A DNA stretch of 64,000 bases. It comes from Candidatus Geothrix odensensis. GTDB lineage: Bacteria; Acidobacteriota; Holophagae; Holophagales; Holophagaceae. The stretch's first letter is position 1, and each line of letters starts with the position of its first letter. The stretch spans positions 3,576 to 67,575 of the forward strand of contig JADKCH010000015.1 of assembly GCA_016714685.1 (NCBI GenBank), in the 5' to 3' direction. Positions 43,075 to 54,652 of this stretch are shown in pieces. The notes beneath the pieces are model-generated. The model was not told where the DNA came from and did no database searches. It saw only the letters and a program-made list of their open reading frames with translations. Made by a program: the position numbers and the translations under genes.

Positions 43075-44295
43075 ATGGCGGACCAGACGTTGACCATCCT
43101 CCTCGCCGGCGGCAGCGGCTCGCGTCTGCAGCCGCTGACCGCGGATCGCGCCAAGCCCGCCGTGCCCTTCGGCGGCAAGTACCGGGTCATCGACTTCACC
43201 CTCTCCAACTGCCTGCATTCCGGCCTGCGCCGGATCCTGGTGCTGACCCAGTACAAATCCCACTCCCTGCACAAGCACCTGCGGGACGGCTGGTCCATCT
43301 TCAACCCAGAGTGCGGCGAGTACATCACCGTGGTGCCGCCGCAGATGCGCACCGGTGCCTCCTGGTACGCGGGAACGGCGGACGCTATCAACCAGAACCT
43401 GTTCCTGCTGGAGCGCAACGAGGCCGGGAAGGTGCTGATCCTGGCGGCCGACCACATCTACCGCATGGACTACGCCGCCCTCATCCAGGCCCACACCGAG
43501 ACGGGGGCGGACCTGACGGTGGCCTGCATGAAGGTGCCCCTGGGTGAGGCCAGCGCCTTCGGCGTCATGGGCATCGACGAGGGCGGCCGGATCATCGAGT
43601 TCCAGGAGAAGCCCGACCAGCCCAAGCCCATGCCCGATGATCCGGCCACGGCCCTCGTCTCCATGGGCATCTACGTCTTCACCAAGGATCTGCTCATCGA
43701 GCAGCTGCGGGCCGACAGCCTGCGGGAGGATTCCAGCCACGACTTCGGCAAGGATCTCATCCCCGGCATGATCCACTCGCACCGGGTCCTTGCCTACGAG
43801 TTCGGCGGCACCCGGGGCCGGGTCACGCCAGACCGCTACTGGCGCGACGTGGGCAGCCTCGATGCCTATTACGAGGCCAACATGGACCTTCTCAAGCCGG
43901 TGCCGCCGCTCGATCTCTACCAGAACGACTGGGCCATCCGCACCTACCACGGGCAGAATCCCCCGGCCCGCATGGTGCCCGGCGGCAATGGCAAGGACGG
44001 GCTGATGACCAACTCCATCATGGGGGCCGGCACGGTGATCATCGGCGGCGCCGTGCGGCACTCCGTCCTGGCCTCCCGCGTCCACATCCACGAAGGGGCG
44101 GTGGTGGAGGACGCCATCCTCTTCGACCACGTCACGGTGGGGCAGGGCGCGCGGCTGCGCCGCTGCATCATCGACAAGCACGTGAGCATCCCGCCGGGGG
44201 AGAGCATCGGATTCGACGTCGACAGGGATCGGCAGCGCTTCACCCTCTCCGACAAGGGCATCGTCGTGGTGCCCGAGGACTACCGGTTTGAGTGA
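43075..44295 (+). CDS. glgC: glucose-1-phosphate adenylyltransferase
   Basis: 406 residues. Makes ADP-glucose for glycogen. N-terminal pyrophosphorylase motif LLAGGSGSRLQPLTADRAKP, then GTADAINQN near 105, the substrate loop VMGIDEGGRIIEFQEKP near 170, and the C-terminal left-handed beta-helix (NSIMGAGTVIIGGAVRHSVL). Start: the ATG at 43075 has GAAGG upstream; an in-frame GTG at 43036 also has a site (GGGGAG) and would add 13 residues. No other glycogen gene lies in the window. Confidence 0.92.
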   Translation: MADQTLTILLAGGSGSRLQPLTADRAKPAVPFGGKYRVIDFTLSNCLHSGLRRILVLTQYKSHSLHKHLRDGWSIFNPECGEYITVVPPQMRTGASWYAGTADAINQNLFLLERNEAGKVLILAADHIYRMDYAALIQAHTETGADLTVACMKVPLGEASAFGVMGIDEGGRIIEFQEKPDQPKPMPDDPATALVSMGIYVFTKDLLIEQLRADSLREDSSHDFGKDLIPGMIHSHRVLAYEFGGTRGRVTPDRYWRDVGSLDAYYEANMDLLKPVPPLDLYQNDWAIRTYHGQNPPARMVPGGNGKDGLMTNSIMGAGTVIIGGAVRHSVLASRVHIHEGAVVEDAILFDHVTVGQGARLRRCIIDKHVSIPPGESIGFDVDRDRQRFTLSDKGIVVVPEDYRFE

Positions 44296-44320
44296 AGCCT
44301 CGCCCAAAAAGGACGAAACC

Positions 44321-45034
44321 ATGAACCTGTCCGACCGACCCTCGGAGGCGGCTGCTGCCGCCGTGGATGCCGCCATCACCAGCCGCCGTTCCGTGCGCGC
44401 CTTCCTGCCGACGCCAGTGCCGCGGGAGACCATAGAGGACATCCTGCGCGTGGCCTCCCGGGCGCCCTCCGGCACCAACACCCAGCCCTGGCAGGTCCAC
44501 GTGCTGATGGGCGCCGCCCGCCAGCGCCTGTGCGACCGCATCAGTGCGGCCTACGAGAACCCCGCCGAGCTGGCGACGCACCAGCAGGAGTACGACTACT
44601 ACCCGAAGGCGTGGGCGTCGCCCTACCTCGACCGCCGTCGCAAGGTCGGCTGGGATCTCTATGCGTTGCTGGGCCTCGCCAAGACCGACAAGGCCGGCAT
44701 GCACCGCCAGCATGGCCGCAACTACCGGTTCTTCGACGCGCCTGTGGGCCTGATCTTCAGCATCGACCGCGTGATGCAGCAGGGCAGCTGGCTGGACTAT
44801 GGCATGTTCCTGCAGAGCATCATGGTGGCGGCCCGGGCCCGCGGCCTGCACACCTGCCCCCAGGCCGCCTTCACCCAGTTCCATCGCCTCATCGGCGAGG
44901 AGCTGACCTTCCGGCCTGAGCAAATGCTGGTGTGCGGCATGGCCCTGGGCTACGCCGACCCCGCCGCCGTGGAGAACACCCTGGTGACCGAGCGGGCGCC
45001 GGTCTCGGAGTTCGCGACCTTCCTCGAAGCATAG
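44321..45034 (+). CDS. nitroreductase family flavoprotein
   Basis: 237 residues of the FMN-dependent nitroreductase fold. RRSVRAFLPTPVPRETIEDI and ASRAPSGTNTQPWQVHVL are the typical N-terminal FMN/phosphate motif; the C-terminal GMALGYADP supports it. Substrates range from quinones to nitroaromatics. AGGA precedes the ATG at 44321; a TTG at 44288 would add eleven residues. Its stop is 15 bases from the convergent pntB stop. Confidence 0.88.
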   Translation: MNLSDRPSEAAAAAVDAAITSRRSVRAFLPTPVPRETIEDILRVASRAPSGTNTQPWQVHVLMGAARQRLCDRISAAYENPAELATHQQEYDYYPKAWASPYLDRRRKVGWDLYALLGLAKTDKAGMHRQHGRNYRFFDAPVGLIFSIDRVMQQGSWLDYGMFLQSIMVAARARGLHTCPQAAFTQFHRLIGEELTFRPEQMLVCGMALGYADPAAVENTLVTERAPVSEFATFLEA

Positions 45035-45049
45035 GGCGGCCAGTCCGCA

Positions 45050-46470
<1,421 letters not shown>

Positions 46471-46471
<1 letters not shown>

Positions 46472-46491
46472 GCGGCACCTCCTGTGCCGCA
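46471..46491 (-). promoter_or_regulatory. hairpin enclosing the pntB ribosome-binding site
   Basis: TGCGGCAC-AGGAG-GTGCCGCA on the coding strand: an eight-base stem, five-base loop. The Shine-Dalgarno core lies in the loop and the first base of the start codon is in the closing stem, so translation initiation could be gated by it. Confidence 0.6.
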
Positions 46492-46541
46492 CCCTGCGGG
46501 CTTCGCCTCCGGCAAAGTGGCGCTCCGCTCCTGCTGCGCGC

Positions 46542-46894
46542 TCATTTGGCCACCTTCTCTTGCTTCTTGAACATCTTCAGCATGCGGTCCGTGATGAGGA
46601 AGCCGCTCACGATGTTGGTGGTGGAGCAGAAGATGGCCACCAGGCCCAGGGCCGTGATGTAGCCGGGGTATTCCTTCCCGGCGGACACGATGATGGCGCC
46701 CACCACGGCGATGGCCGAGATCGCGTTGGTGAGGCTCATGAGGGGCGTGTGCAGCAGCCGCGACACCCGCTGTATGACCATGAGGCCAATGAAGGTGGCC
46801 AGCATGAACACGAACACGGCGCCCATGACGTCGAGCTCGCCGTGCCCGCCTCCGGCGGACGGGGCCGAGTGTTCCGAAAAAGCGAGCAGCATCA

Positions 46895-46898
<4 letters not shown>
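46542..46898 (-). CDS. pntAB: NAD(P) transhydrogenase, PntAB membrane subunit (split alpha)
   Basis: 118 residues, three or four helices (GAVFVFMLATFIGLMVIQRV, then SRLLHTPLMSLTNAISAIAV), the membrane part of the alpha subunit as a separate gene, as in Rhodospirillum-type enzymes. The GTG start overlaps the stop of pntAA (GTGA). 70 bases of G+C-rich non-coding DNA separate it from pntB. Confidence 0.9.
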
Positions 46899-48064
<1,166 letters not shown>

Positions 48065-48104
48065 GGGGGCCTCTGGCAGGAATTCCGATGGGGTGCGGAA
48101 ACCT

Positions 48105-48119
48105 TACCATTGATTGGTA
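48105..48119. promoter_or_regulatory. palindrome upstream of the pnt operon
   Basis: TACCA-TTGAT-TGGTA at the likely promoter position of pntAA. The whole gap 48065-48361 (297 bases) holds no other feature I can name. Confidence 0.35.
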
Positions 48120-48361
48120 TTCATGGCTTAATGTGGTTTTTTTACGATGACGGGGTCGGCTGCTTTGCCATCGCCTTGGTCTTGCGGCCGGAGCCCGCTC
48201 GGGAGCTGAAGAGATGGGGCGCGACCCAATCCAGGTTGTGCCAAGCCGGGCCGCCACGATGTCGAGGATCGTTCTTTGGAGGGCTGGGCGGATTCCTCAT
48301 CGAAGGTCCGGTCGGGGCGTTTGTGTTCCAATCTGGGGGAGATCTTCCTCCGGGAGTGCCC

Positions 48362-48757
48362 ATGATCCGCTGGCCCGCTCTGGCTGCTTGCGTTGTTCTC
48401 TCGGCGGCACCGCCCGCCGCGGTCCTGCCGGAAACCGTGGTCCAGAAGCAGGTCGACGCCTACAACGCCCACGACCTGAACGCCTTCGCGGCCTGCTACG
48501 CCCAGGACATCGAGTTCCGCACCATGGCCGGCGCCGTGAACCCCGAGAAGGGCCTGGCCGCCCTGAAGAAGGGCTACGGCGAGCTGTTCAAGAACTACCC
48601 CAGCCTGCGGGTGAAGATCCTCAAGCGCATCACCCAGGGCGCCTTCGTCATCGACCAGGAGCAGGCCGAAGGCATGGGCCCGAACCCCATCACAGTCACC
48701 GCGATTTATGAGGTCTCGGAGGGCAGGATCGTTCGGGTCTGGTTCATCGAAGGGTAG
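48362..48757 (+). CDS. exported NTF2/SnoaL-like protein
   Basis: 131 residues: signal peptide (WPALAACVVLSAAPPAAV) and an NTF2-like cone fold pattern (VVQKQVDAYNAHDLNAFAAC, YAQDIEFRT, then the strand pairs ending YEVSEGRIVRVWFIE). NTF2-like proteins range from ketosteroid isomerase-like enzymes to binding proteins; no catalytic set is evident. GGGAG precedes the ATG at 48362. Convergent with the radical SAM gene, with stops only a base apart. Confidence 0.75.
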   Translation: MIRWPALAACVVLSAAPPAAVLPETVVQKQVDAYNAHDLNAFAACYAQDIEFRTMAGAVNPEKGLAALKKGYGELFKNYPSLRVKILKRITQGAFVIDQEQAEGMGPNPITVTAIYEVSEGRIVRVWFIEG

Positions 48758-48758
48758 G

Positions 48759-49631
48759 TCACAGCCCCCGCGCCCACTCCGGCCGCAGCCTCACCTGCCC
48801 TGCCAGGGCGGCGTCGATGGCGGCGAGGATGGCGTCGCGGTCCCGGGGCAGGCGGCCGCCGATGGGCAGGTAGTTGGAGGCGTGGTTGGAGCGGAAGATG
48901 GCGGCGCTGGGCCGGGCCTCATCCACGAACCAGCGCAGCTCCTGCAGCAGGCCGTGGACATCCGGCAGCTCGAAGCGGCCGCCATCCTCCAGCTTCGCCA
49001 TCGGCGTGCCAGGAATGACGGTGAGGGTCAGGGTGGAGAGGAAGCGCGGGTCCATGGCCGTGGCGAGGCGGCCCGAGGCCCGGGCATGGGCCTCGCTGCG
49101 CTCGCGACCGCCCGCGCCCAGCAGGAAAATCAGCGACTGCTCCATCCCGGCTTCGCGGGCCTTGCGGGCGGCCTCCACATGGGCGGCCGCGTCGGCTCCC
49201 TTGGCGATGCGCCGCAGGGTGGCGTCGTCGCCGGATTCGGGCCCGATGTAGAGCAGGGAGAGGCCCAGCTCCCGCAGGCGCTGCAATTCCTCCGGCGTCT
49301 TCTCCAGCAGGTTGCGGGCGGTGGCGTAGGTGCTGACGCGGCGCAGACGGGGGAAGGCGGCGGCCAGGGCGCGCAGGATGGGCTCCCAGTGCTCCGTCGC
49401 CATGCCCAGCGGATCCCCATCCGCCACGAAGACATGGCGCACCTCGTCGGCGAAGCGGGCGCCTGCCTCGGCGATGTCGGCCAGCACCTCGTCCAGCGGC
49501 CGCACCGTGTAGCGCTTGCCCCGGTACATCGCGCAGTAGGTGCAGGCGTTCCAGGAGCAGCCCAGGGTGGCCTGGAGGATGAAGGAGTCGGCCTCGCTGG
49601 GCGGGCGGAAGAGGGGTTCGTCGTAGCGCAC
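48759..49631 (-). CDS. radical SAM protein
   Basis: 290 residues. The cluster motif is GCSWNACTYCAMY near 27, i.e. C-x4-C-x2-C rather than C-x3-C-x2-C, a spacing I recall from a known radical SAM branch. Downstream motifs fit a TIM barrel (HVFVADGDPLGM, STYATARNLLEK, GPESGDD near 135, TLTVIPGTP near 210). The reaction is not evident. I start at the GTG at 49631 (GGGAG upstream); the frame from 49682 would add 17 residues with a TTG start. Confidence 0.85.
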   Translation of the reverse strand: MRYDEPLFRPPSEADSFILQATLGCSWNACTYCAMYRGKRYTVRPLDEVLADIAEAGARFADEVRHVFVADGDPLGMATEHWEPILRALAAAFPRLRRVSTYATARNLLEKTPEELQRLRELGLSLLYIGPESGDDATLRRIAKGADAAAHVEAARKAREAGMEQSLIFLLGAGGRERSEAHARASGRLATAMDPRFLSTLTLTVIPGTPMAKLEDGGRFELPDVHGLLQELRWFVDEARPSAAIFRSNHASNYLPIGGRLPRDRDAILAAIDAALAGQVRLRPEWARGL

Positions 49632-49788
49632 GGGATCATTCTCCCGCGAGGGGGACCCAATCGTGGCTGATATTGAGCGCAAATCTCATGCAGTTAGACC
49701 TTTCGGATAGGGCCCCTCATTGGATTTTATGGCGCGCATCGGCCGGGGCCGCGCTAATCTCGATCACCCTTGCAGCTCGGAGAAAGTC

Positions 49789-50976
49789 ATGCGAACCACG
49801 CAACTCATCCTGTGGACCGCCCTTGCTGCAAGCCTCGCCGCACAGGAGGGCGCGCCGGGGTACAGATGGGTGGGCCTGCAGGCAGGCAGCCTGTCCCCGG
49901 ACACCCAGACGAACCTGAAGGCCTCGCCCTTCTTCGGCCTCCAGGGTGGCCTGCTCTTTGACGAGAAGCGCTACGGGCTCAGCTTCCAGGCCCTGGTGGC
50001 CAGCCCCAAGAGCGATCTGGCCCCGGGCAAGAGCCTCAGCCAGTCTGAATTCTCGGCCTCCCTGCTGACCGGCCTCTCCGGCGACGGGGCAAGCCGGTTC
50101 TGGCCCTACCTGGGTCTGGGCCTGGGTGCAGTCTCCATCCCCCGGATCGACACCCTGACCGGGCAGCAGGAGACGCTCAAGGCCGGTACGGCCCACGCCT
50201 CGCTGGGCTTCCTGCACCGGCCGGGCAGGGGGCTCATCTGGGGCGCGGAAGCCCGCTACGTCTTCACCTTTGCCAATGCGGACCTGAAGGAGATCCAGGG
50301 GGCCGCGATGGTCGGCTTCGCCTGGGGCGCCCGTCGTGCAGCGGCGCCCAGGCCTGAACCCGCTCCGGCCAAGGCCGAGCCGGCCCCCGTGGTGGCCCCG
50401 CCTCCGCCCTCCGCCCCCCTGCCGGTGGTGAGCACGGTTCCGGAGCCGCGCCCGCTCTCGACCCCTGCGCCCGCGGCCAAGCCCGCCCCGACCCCCGTCG
50501 CACCGCCCGTGGCGCGTCCCCTGGCGAGCCCTCCGCCGCCTCCGGTCACCGTGGTCGTGGCGCCTCCGCCCGCCCCCCGTCCCGCCCCGGTGCCGCCGCC
50601 CGCTCCGGTCAAGGCCGCCGGATCCGAGCTGACCCGTCGCCTGGATGCCCTCCGCCTGGGCGATATGGGGAAGGCCCTGGAGTTCGGGAAGAAGCACATC
50701 GATGCGCTGTCTGACCAGCGCTGGACCATCCGCCTGCTGATCGCCAACCTGCCCGCCACCCTGAAGAACGCGGTCGTCGCCTTCCCGGGCAAGGAGCCTG
50801 ACCTGTTCATCGCCCCCATCAAGCTCAAGGGCGGCAGGACCGCCTACCAGCTCTTCCTCGGAGACTATGCCTCCAAGGCGGAGGCCGAGCGCGCCGCGAA
50901 GGCCGTGCCCGCCTTCTTCCTCGAGGGCGGCCAGCGGCCGAGGCCCTACCAGATCAGCGCCATCCCCGCCCAGTGA
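49789..50976 (+). CDS. exported beta-barrel-like protein with Pro-rich linker and SPOR-like domain
   Basis: 395 residues: signal peptide (LILWTALAASLAAQ), a 170-residue beta-rich region with OmpA-barrel-like strands (FWPYLGLGLGAVSIPR, FTFANADLKEIQGA), about 95 residues of almost pure Pro/Ala/Val, and a C-terminal SPOR-like domain (RTAYQLFLGDYASKAEAERA). SPOR domains bind septal peptidoglycan lacking stem peptides, so this could link an outer-membrane barrel to the dividing cell wall. GGAG precedes the ATG at 49789. Confidence 0.75.
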   Translation: MRTTQLILWTALAASLAAQEGAPGYRWVGLQAGSLSPDTQTNLKASPFFGLQGGLLFDEKRYGLSFQALVASPKSDLAPGKSLSQSEFSASLLTGLSGDGASRFWPYLGLGLGAVSIPRIDTLTGQQETLKAGTAHASLGFLHRPGRGLIWGAEARYVFTFANADLKEIQGAAMVGFAWGARRAAAPRPEPAPAKAEPAPVVAPPPPSAPLPVVSTVPEPRPLSTPAPAAKPAPTPVAPPVARPLASPPPPPVTVVVAPPPAPRPAPVPPPAPVKAAGSELTRRLDALRLGDMGKALEFGKKHIDALSDQRWTIRLLIANLPATLKNAVVAFPGKEPDLFIAPIKLKGGRTAYQLFLGDYASKAEAERAAKAVPAFFLEGGQRPRPYQISAIPAQ

Positions 50977-51034
50977 GGCGGCCCGGGAACCCCGCTGATT
51001 TCCCCACCGTCCAGCGGCTGGTACCCTGAAGACC

Positions 51035-52873
51035 ATGGCCCTCGAACTCCTCGCCCCCGCCAAGAATGCGGACCAGGGCATCCTCGCGCTGCGCTGCGGG
51101 GCGGACGCGGTGTACATGGGCGGGCCCCAGTTCGGCGCACGGCAGGCGGCGGGGAACGGCCTGGAGGACTTCGAGCAGGTCACGCGTGAGGCCCGTCTCT
51201 GGGGCGCGAAGGTGTTCGCGACCCTCAACACCATCCTGTTCGACGCCGAGCTGGAGGCCGCGCGGCGCCAGGCCTGGGAGCTGTACGAGGCCGGGGTGGA
51301 CGCCCTCATCATCCAGGACATGGCCTTCCTGGAGATGGACCTGCCGCCGCTGCCGCTGCACGCCAGCACCCAGGCGGCCTGCGACAGCCCGGAGCGGGTG
51401 GCCTTCCTGGCCAGCGCGGGCTTCAGCCGCGCCATCCTGGCCCGGGAGCTGAGCCTGGACGACATCCGGGCCATCCACGGGGCCGCGGACATCGAGCTGG
51501 AAGCCTTCGTCTTCGGGGCCCTGTGCGTGGGCGAGAGCGGGTTGTGCTACCTGAGCGGCGCCATCTGCGAGCGCAGCGGCAACCGCGGGGAATGCGCCCA
51601 GCCCTGCCGCGCCCCCTGGAACCTGGTGGATGCGTCGAACCGCGTGGTGGTGCGGGAGAAGCACCTCCTGAACATCCGCGATCTGGATCTGTCCGACCAC
51701 CTGGAGGAGCTGGCGGACGCGGGCATTCTCAGCTTCAAGATCGAGGGACGCCTCAAGGACGCGGACTACGTGAAGAACATCGTCAGCCAGGTGCGCCGCA
51801 AGCTCGACGACCTCCTCCAGCGGCGCCCCGAGCTGGGCCGGGCCTCCCTCGGCTCCGTGAGCCAGGCCTTCGCGCCGGATCCCACCAAGACCTTCCAGCG
51901 GGGGCTGTCCAGCTACCGCATCGACGGGGAACGCCGGCCCATGGGGAACCTGGATTCGGGCCGGCACCTGGGCGAGTTCATCGGCGAGGTGCGCTCCATC
52001 CAGGGCGACCGGCTGGTGCTGGACGCGACCACGGACCTGCATCCCGGCGATGGCCTCGCCTTCGTCGATGGCGTGGAGGTGGCCGGCACCGTGATCAACG
52101 CCGTGGAGCCCCGCCAGCTCTTCGTGCAGGATCCCTCCCGCATCCGCCCCGGCACGCGGCTGCACCGCAACCTGGACCTGCACTGGCTCCGGGCCCTGCG
52201 CAGCGCCAAGGTGGAGCGCCGCATCCCGGTGCGGGCCGCGCTGGACTTCCCGGACGGGGCCGTGCGCCTGCGCCTGGAGGATCCGGTCGGCTGCGTGGCG
52301 GAAGCCCAGGCTCCGGGCGACTTCGCGCCGCCGCGGGACGCGGAGGCCGCTGCCAGGACCATCCAGGAGGCCCTGGGCCGCCTGGGGAACACGCCCTTCG
52401 AGTTGGCGGGGCTGCAGGTGGCCGAGCCGCGCTTCGTGCCGGTCAGCGCGCTCAATGCCCTCCGCCGCGACGCCGCAGCTTCGTTGGAGGCCCTGCGCCG
52501 GGCCCCGCGAGCCAGGGAGGGGCGCCGGGCTCGGGCGCCGAAGCTGAACCCGCTGCCTGTGCGCGGCCTGGATTTCACCTGGAACATCGCCAACCGGGCC
52601 GCCCGCGCCTTCTACGAGGGGGCGGGCGCCCAGGTCCTCGAACCGGCGGCGGAGCTGCAGGCCAGCCTCGATGGTCGGGTGGTGATGACCACGCGGCACT
52701 GCGTGAAGTACGAGATGGGCTGGTGCCACGTGCATGAGAACCCCGAGCCCTGGGTCCGACTGCCGGAGCCCCAGGGACCGGTCTTCCTCGAGAACGGCTC
52801 CACCCGCCTGGAGTGCCGCTTCGACTGCGCCCGGTGCCGCATGGAGCTGGTGCTCTGCGAGCCGCAGGGGTGA
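51035..52873 (+). CDS. U32-family peptidase/RlhA-like rRNA hydroxylation protein
   Basis: 612 residues. Opening ELLAPAKNADQGILALRCGA and the U32 signature region LCVGESGLCYLSG ... GECAQPCR (about 165-195) are diagnostic. Length and C-terminal cysteine group (CVKYEMGWC, then CRFDCARCRM) match the RlhA/YdcP branch, which is needed for hydroxylation of C2501 in 23S rRNA; other U32 members modify tRNA or ubiquinone intermediates. The four C-terminal Cys may hold an iron-sulfur cluster. The stop overlaps the next start (GTGA), so the two are translationally coupled. Confidence 0.85.
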   Translation: MALELLAPAKNADQGILALRCGADAVYMGGPQFGARQAAGNGLEDFEQVTREARLWGAKVFATLNTILFDAELEAARRQAWELYEAGVDALIIQDMAFLEMDLPPLPLHASTQAACDSPERVAFLASAGFSRAILARELSLDDIRAIHGAADIELEAFVFGALCVGESGLCYLSGAICERSGNRGECAQPCRAPWNLVDASNRVVVREKHLLNIRDLDLSDHLEELADAGILSFKIEGRLKDADYVKNIVSQVRRKLDDLLQRRPELGRASLGSVSQAFAPDPTKTFQRGLSSYRIDGERRPMGNLDSGRHLGEFIGEVRSIQGDRLVLDATTDLHPGDGLAFVDGVEVAGTVINAVEPRQLFVQDPSRIRPGTRLHRNLDLHWLRALRSAKVERRIPVRAALDFPDGAVRLRLEDPVGCVAEAQAPGDFAPPRDAEAAARTIQEALGRLGNTPFELAGLQVAEPRFVPVSALNALRRDAAASLEALRRAPRAREGRRARAPKLNPLPVRGLDFTWNIANRAARAFYEGAGAQVLEPAAELQASLDGRVVMTTRHCVKYEMGWCHVHENPEPWVRLPEPQGPVFLENGSTRLECRFDCARCRMELVLCEPQG

Positions 52874-54168
52874 GGCCCGAAGCAGGCGCCTGGGATGTGG
52901 TGGTGGTCGGCGCGGGACCCGCGGGTCTGCTCGCCGCGGGCCGGGCCGCCATGCTGGGCGCCCGCGTCCTCCTGCTGGAGAAGATGGAGAAGCCCGCCCG
53001 CAAGCTGCGGATCACGGGCAAGGGCCGGGCGAACATCACGAACATGAAGGCCCTGGAGGAGCAGCTCAGGGAGATCCAGCCGGAGCCGCGCTTCCTGCGC
53101 CAGGCCTTCCAGGCCTTCTTCAACCGCGACCTGATCGCGCTGCTGGAGGGCCAGGGCGTCGCCACCAAGGTGGAGCGGGGCGACCGCGTGTTCCCGGCCA
53201 GCGACCTGGCCTGGGACGTGGCGGACGCCCTGGTGGCCTGGGCCACGGGGCAGGGCGTGGAGATCCTCCCCCATGCCCGGGTCGAGCGCCTGGTGATCCA
53301 CGAAGGCCTGTTCACGGGCCTCGTGGCGGCCCGCAAGGCTTCGCGAACTCCCCTCGAGATCGAAGCCCGCTGCGGCATCCTCGCCACCGGTGGACAGTCC
53401 TATCCCGCCACGGGATCCACGGGGGATGGCTACCGCTTCGCCGAGGCCACCGGGCACCGGATCGAAGCCCTGCGGCCTTCCCTGGTGCGGATCGAGACGC
53501 GTCCGGCCCAGGTCGGCGCCCAGGGGCTCACCCTCAAGAACGTCAACCTGACCCTCTGGATCGACGGGAGGAAGCAGGCCAGCGAGTTCGGGGAAGCCGA
53601 GTTCACGGCCAAGGGGCTGGCGGGCGCCAGCGTCCTGCGGCTCAGCCGGAAGATCGTGGATGCCATGGCCGCGGGCCGGAAGGTCGAGCTGACCCTCGAC
53701 CTGAAGCCGGCGCTGGACCCCGCGAAGCTGGAGGCGAGGCTGCTTCGCGACCTGGAGGCCCACCCTGGGGGCACCTGCACCGCCCTGTTGCGGTCACTCC
53801 TGCCGGCGCCCCTGGTCGCCGTGTTCTGCGAGCGCCTCGGCCTGAGCCCATCGGCACCCGCGGCGCAGCTCCAGGGCTCGAAGCGCAAGCAGCTGCTGGG
53901 CCTGCTCAAGGAGCTGCGCTTTGTGGTGACGGGCCACGGGGGCTGGGAGGAGGCCATCGTCACCGCCGGCGGCGTCTCCCTCCAGGACATCGACCCCAGG
54001 ACCATGGGCTCGCGGAAGATCGGAAACCTCTACTTTGCGGGCGAGGTGCTCGACCTGGATGCGAACACCGGCGGCTACAACCTCCAGATCGCGTTCTCCA
54101 CGGGCTGGCTGGCGGGGGAGGCGGCGGCCAGGAAGGCCCTGGCGATTCAGGGACCGCCGCTCGGGTGA
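52870..54168 (+). CDS. HI0933/BaiN-family FAD-dependent oxidoreductase
   Basis: 432 residues: VVVVGAGPAGLLAAGRAAML (dinucleotide motif, residues about 10-29), KARKLRITGKGRANITN-type segment (near 50, GKGRANITN) and a closing GEVLDLDANTGGYNLQIAFS, which are the hallmarks of the HI0933-like family. Function in the family is poorly defined; BaiN is implicated in bile acid reduction, others unknown. GTG start in overlap with the U32 gene. Confidence 0.88.
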   Translation: MRPEAGAWDVVVVGAGPAGLLAAGRAAMLGARVLLLEKMEKPARKLRITGKGRANITNMKALEEQLREIQPEPRFLRQAFQAFFNRDLIALLEGQGVATKVERGDRVFPASDLAWDVADALVAWATGQGVEILPHARVERLVIHEGLFTGLVAARKASRTPLEIEARCGILATGGQSYPATGSTGDGYRFAEATGHRIEALRPSLVRIETRPAQVGAQGLTLKNVNLTLWIDGRKQASEFGEAEFTAKGLAGASVLRLSRKIVDAMAAGRKVELTLDLKPALDPAKLEARLLRDLEAHPGGTCTALLRSLLPAPLVAVFCERLGLSPSAPAAQLQGSKRKQLLGLLKELRFVVTGHGGWEEAIVTAGGVSLQDIDPRTMGSRKIGNLYFAGEVLDLDANTGGYNLQIAFSTGWLAGEAAARKALAIQGPPLG

Positions 54169-54331
54169 CCCCGCCTGTGCTTTAGGGCACATTCCCGCTG
54201 AGCTTCATTGATGCGAAGGTCTCGATCCGAGTAGCCTTGGCCCCAGTTCATCCCACATCCGTGACCGCCTGCCTCCATTCCCCCATGGGATGGAGCCGGT
54301 CCATATTCCAAACCATAGGAGGGGTCCCGCC

Positions 54332-54652
54332 ATGAGCAGCGAGATGTACGAGCACATGCGCGCCAATCCGAAGTTCCAGAAGCTTGTGGCCAAGCGGGGA
54401 CGCTTCGCCTGGACCCTGGCCTTCATCGTGCTGGGGATGTTCTACGGCTTCGTGCTGCTGGTGGCCTTCAAGCCCGCCCTGCTCGGCCGGCCGATCTACG
54501 CGGGCTCCATGGTGACCATCGGCGTGGCCTTCGAGCTCTTCATGTTCATTTTCTTCTGGGTGCTCACGGCGGTATATGTCCGGAAGGCCAACGGGGAGTA
54601 CGACGAGCTGACCGCGGACCTGATCAAGGACGCCTGGAAGGAGAACAAGTGA
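54332..54652 (+). CDS. DUF485 membrane protein, partner of ActP
   Basis: 106 residues, two helices (TLAFIVLGMFYGFVLLVAFK and IGVAFELFMFIFFWVLTAVY) after the family's N-terminal NPKFQKLVAKRGRFAW. DUF485 proteins sit directly upstream of actP across many bacteria and probably assist the symporter. AGGAGG precedes the ATG. Stop overlaps the actP start (TGATG). Confidence 0.9.
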   Translation: MSSEMYEHMRANPKFQKLVAKRGRFAWTLAFIVLGMFYGFVLLVAFKPALLGRPIYAGSMVTIGVAFELFMFIFFWVLTAVYVRKANGEYDELTADLIKDAWKENK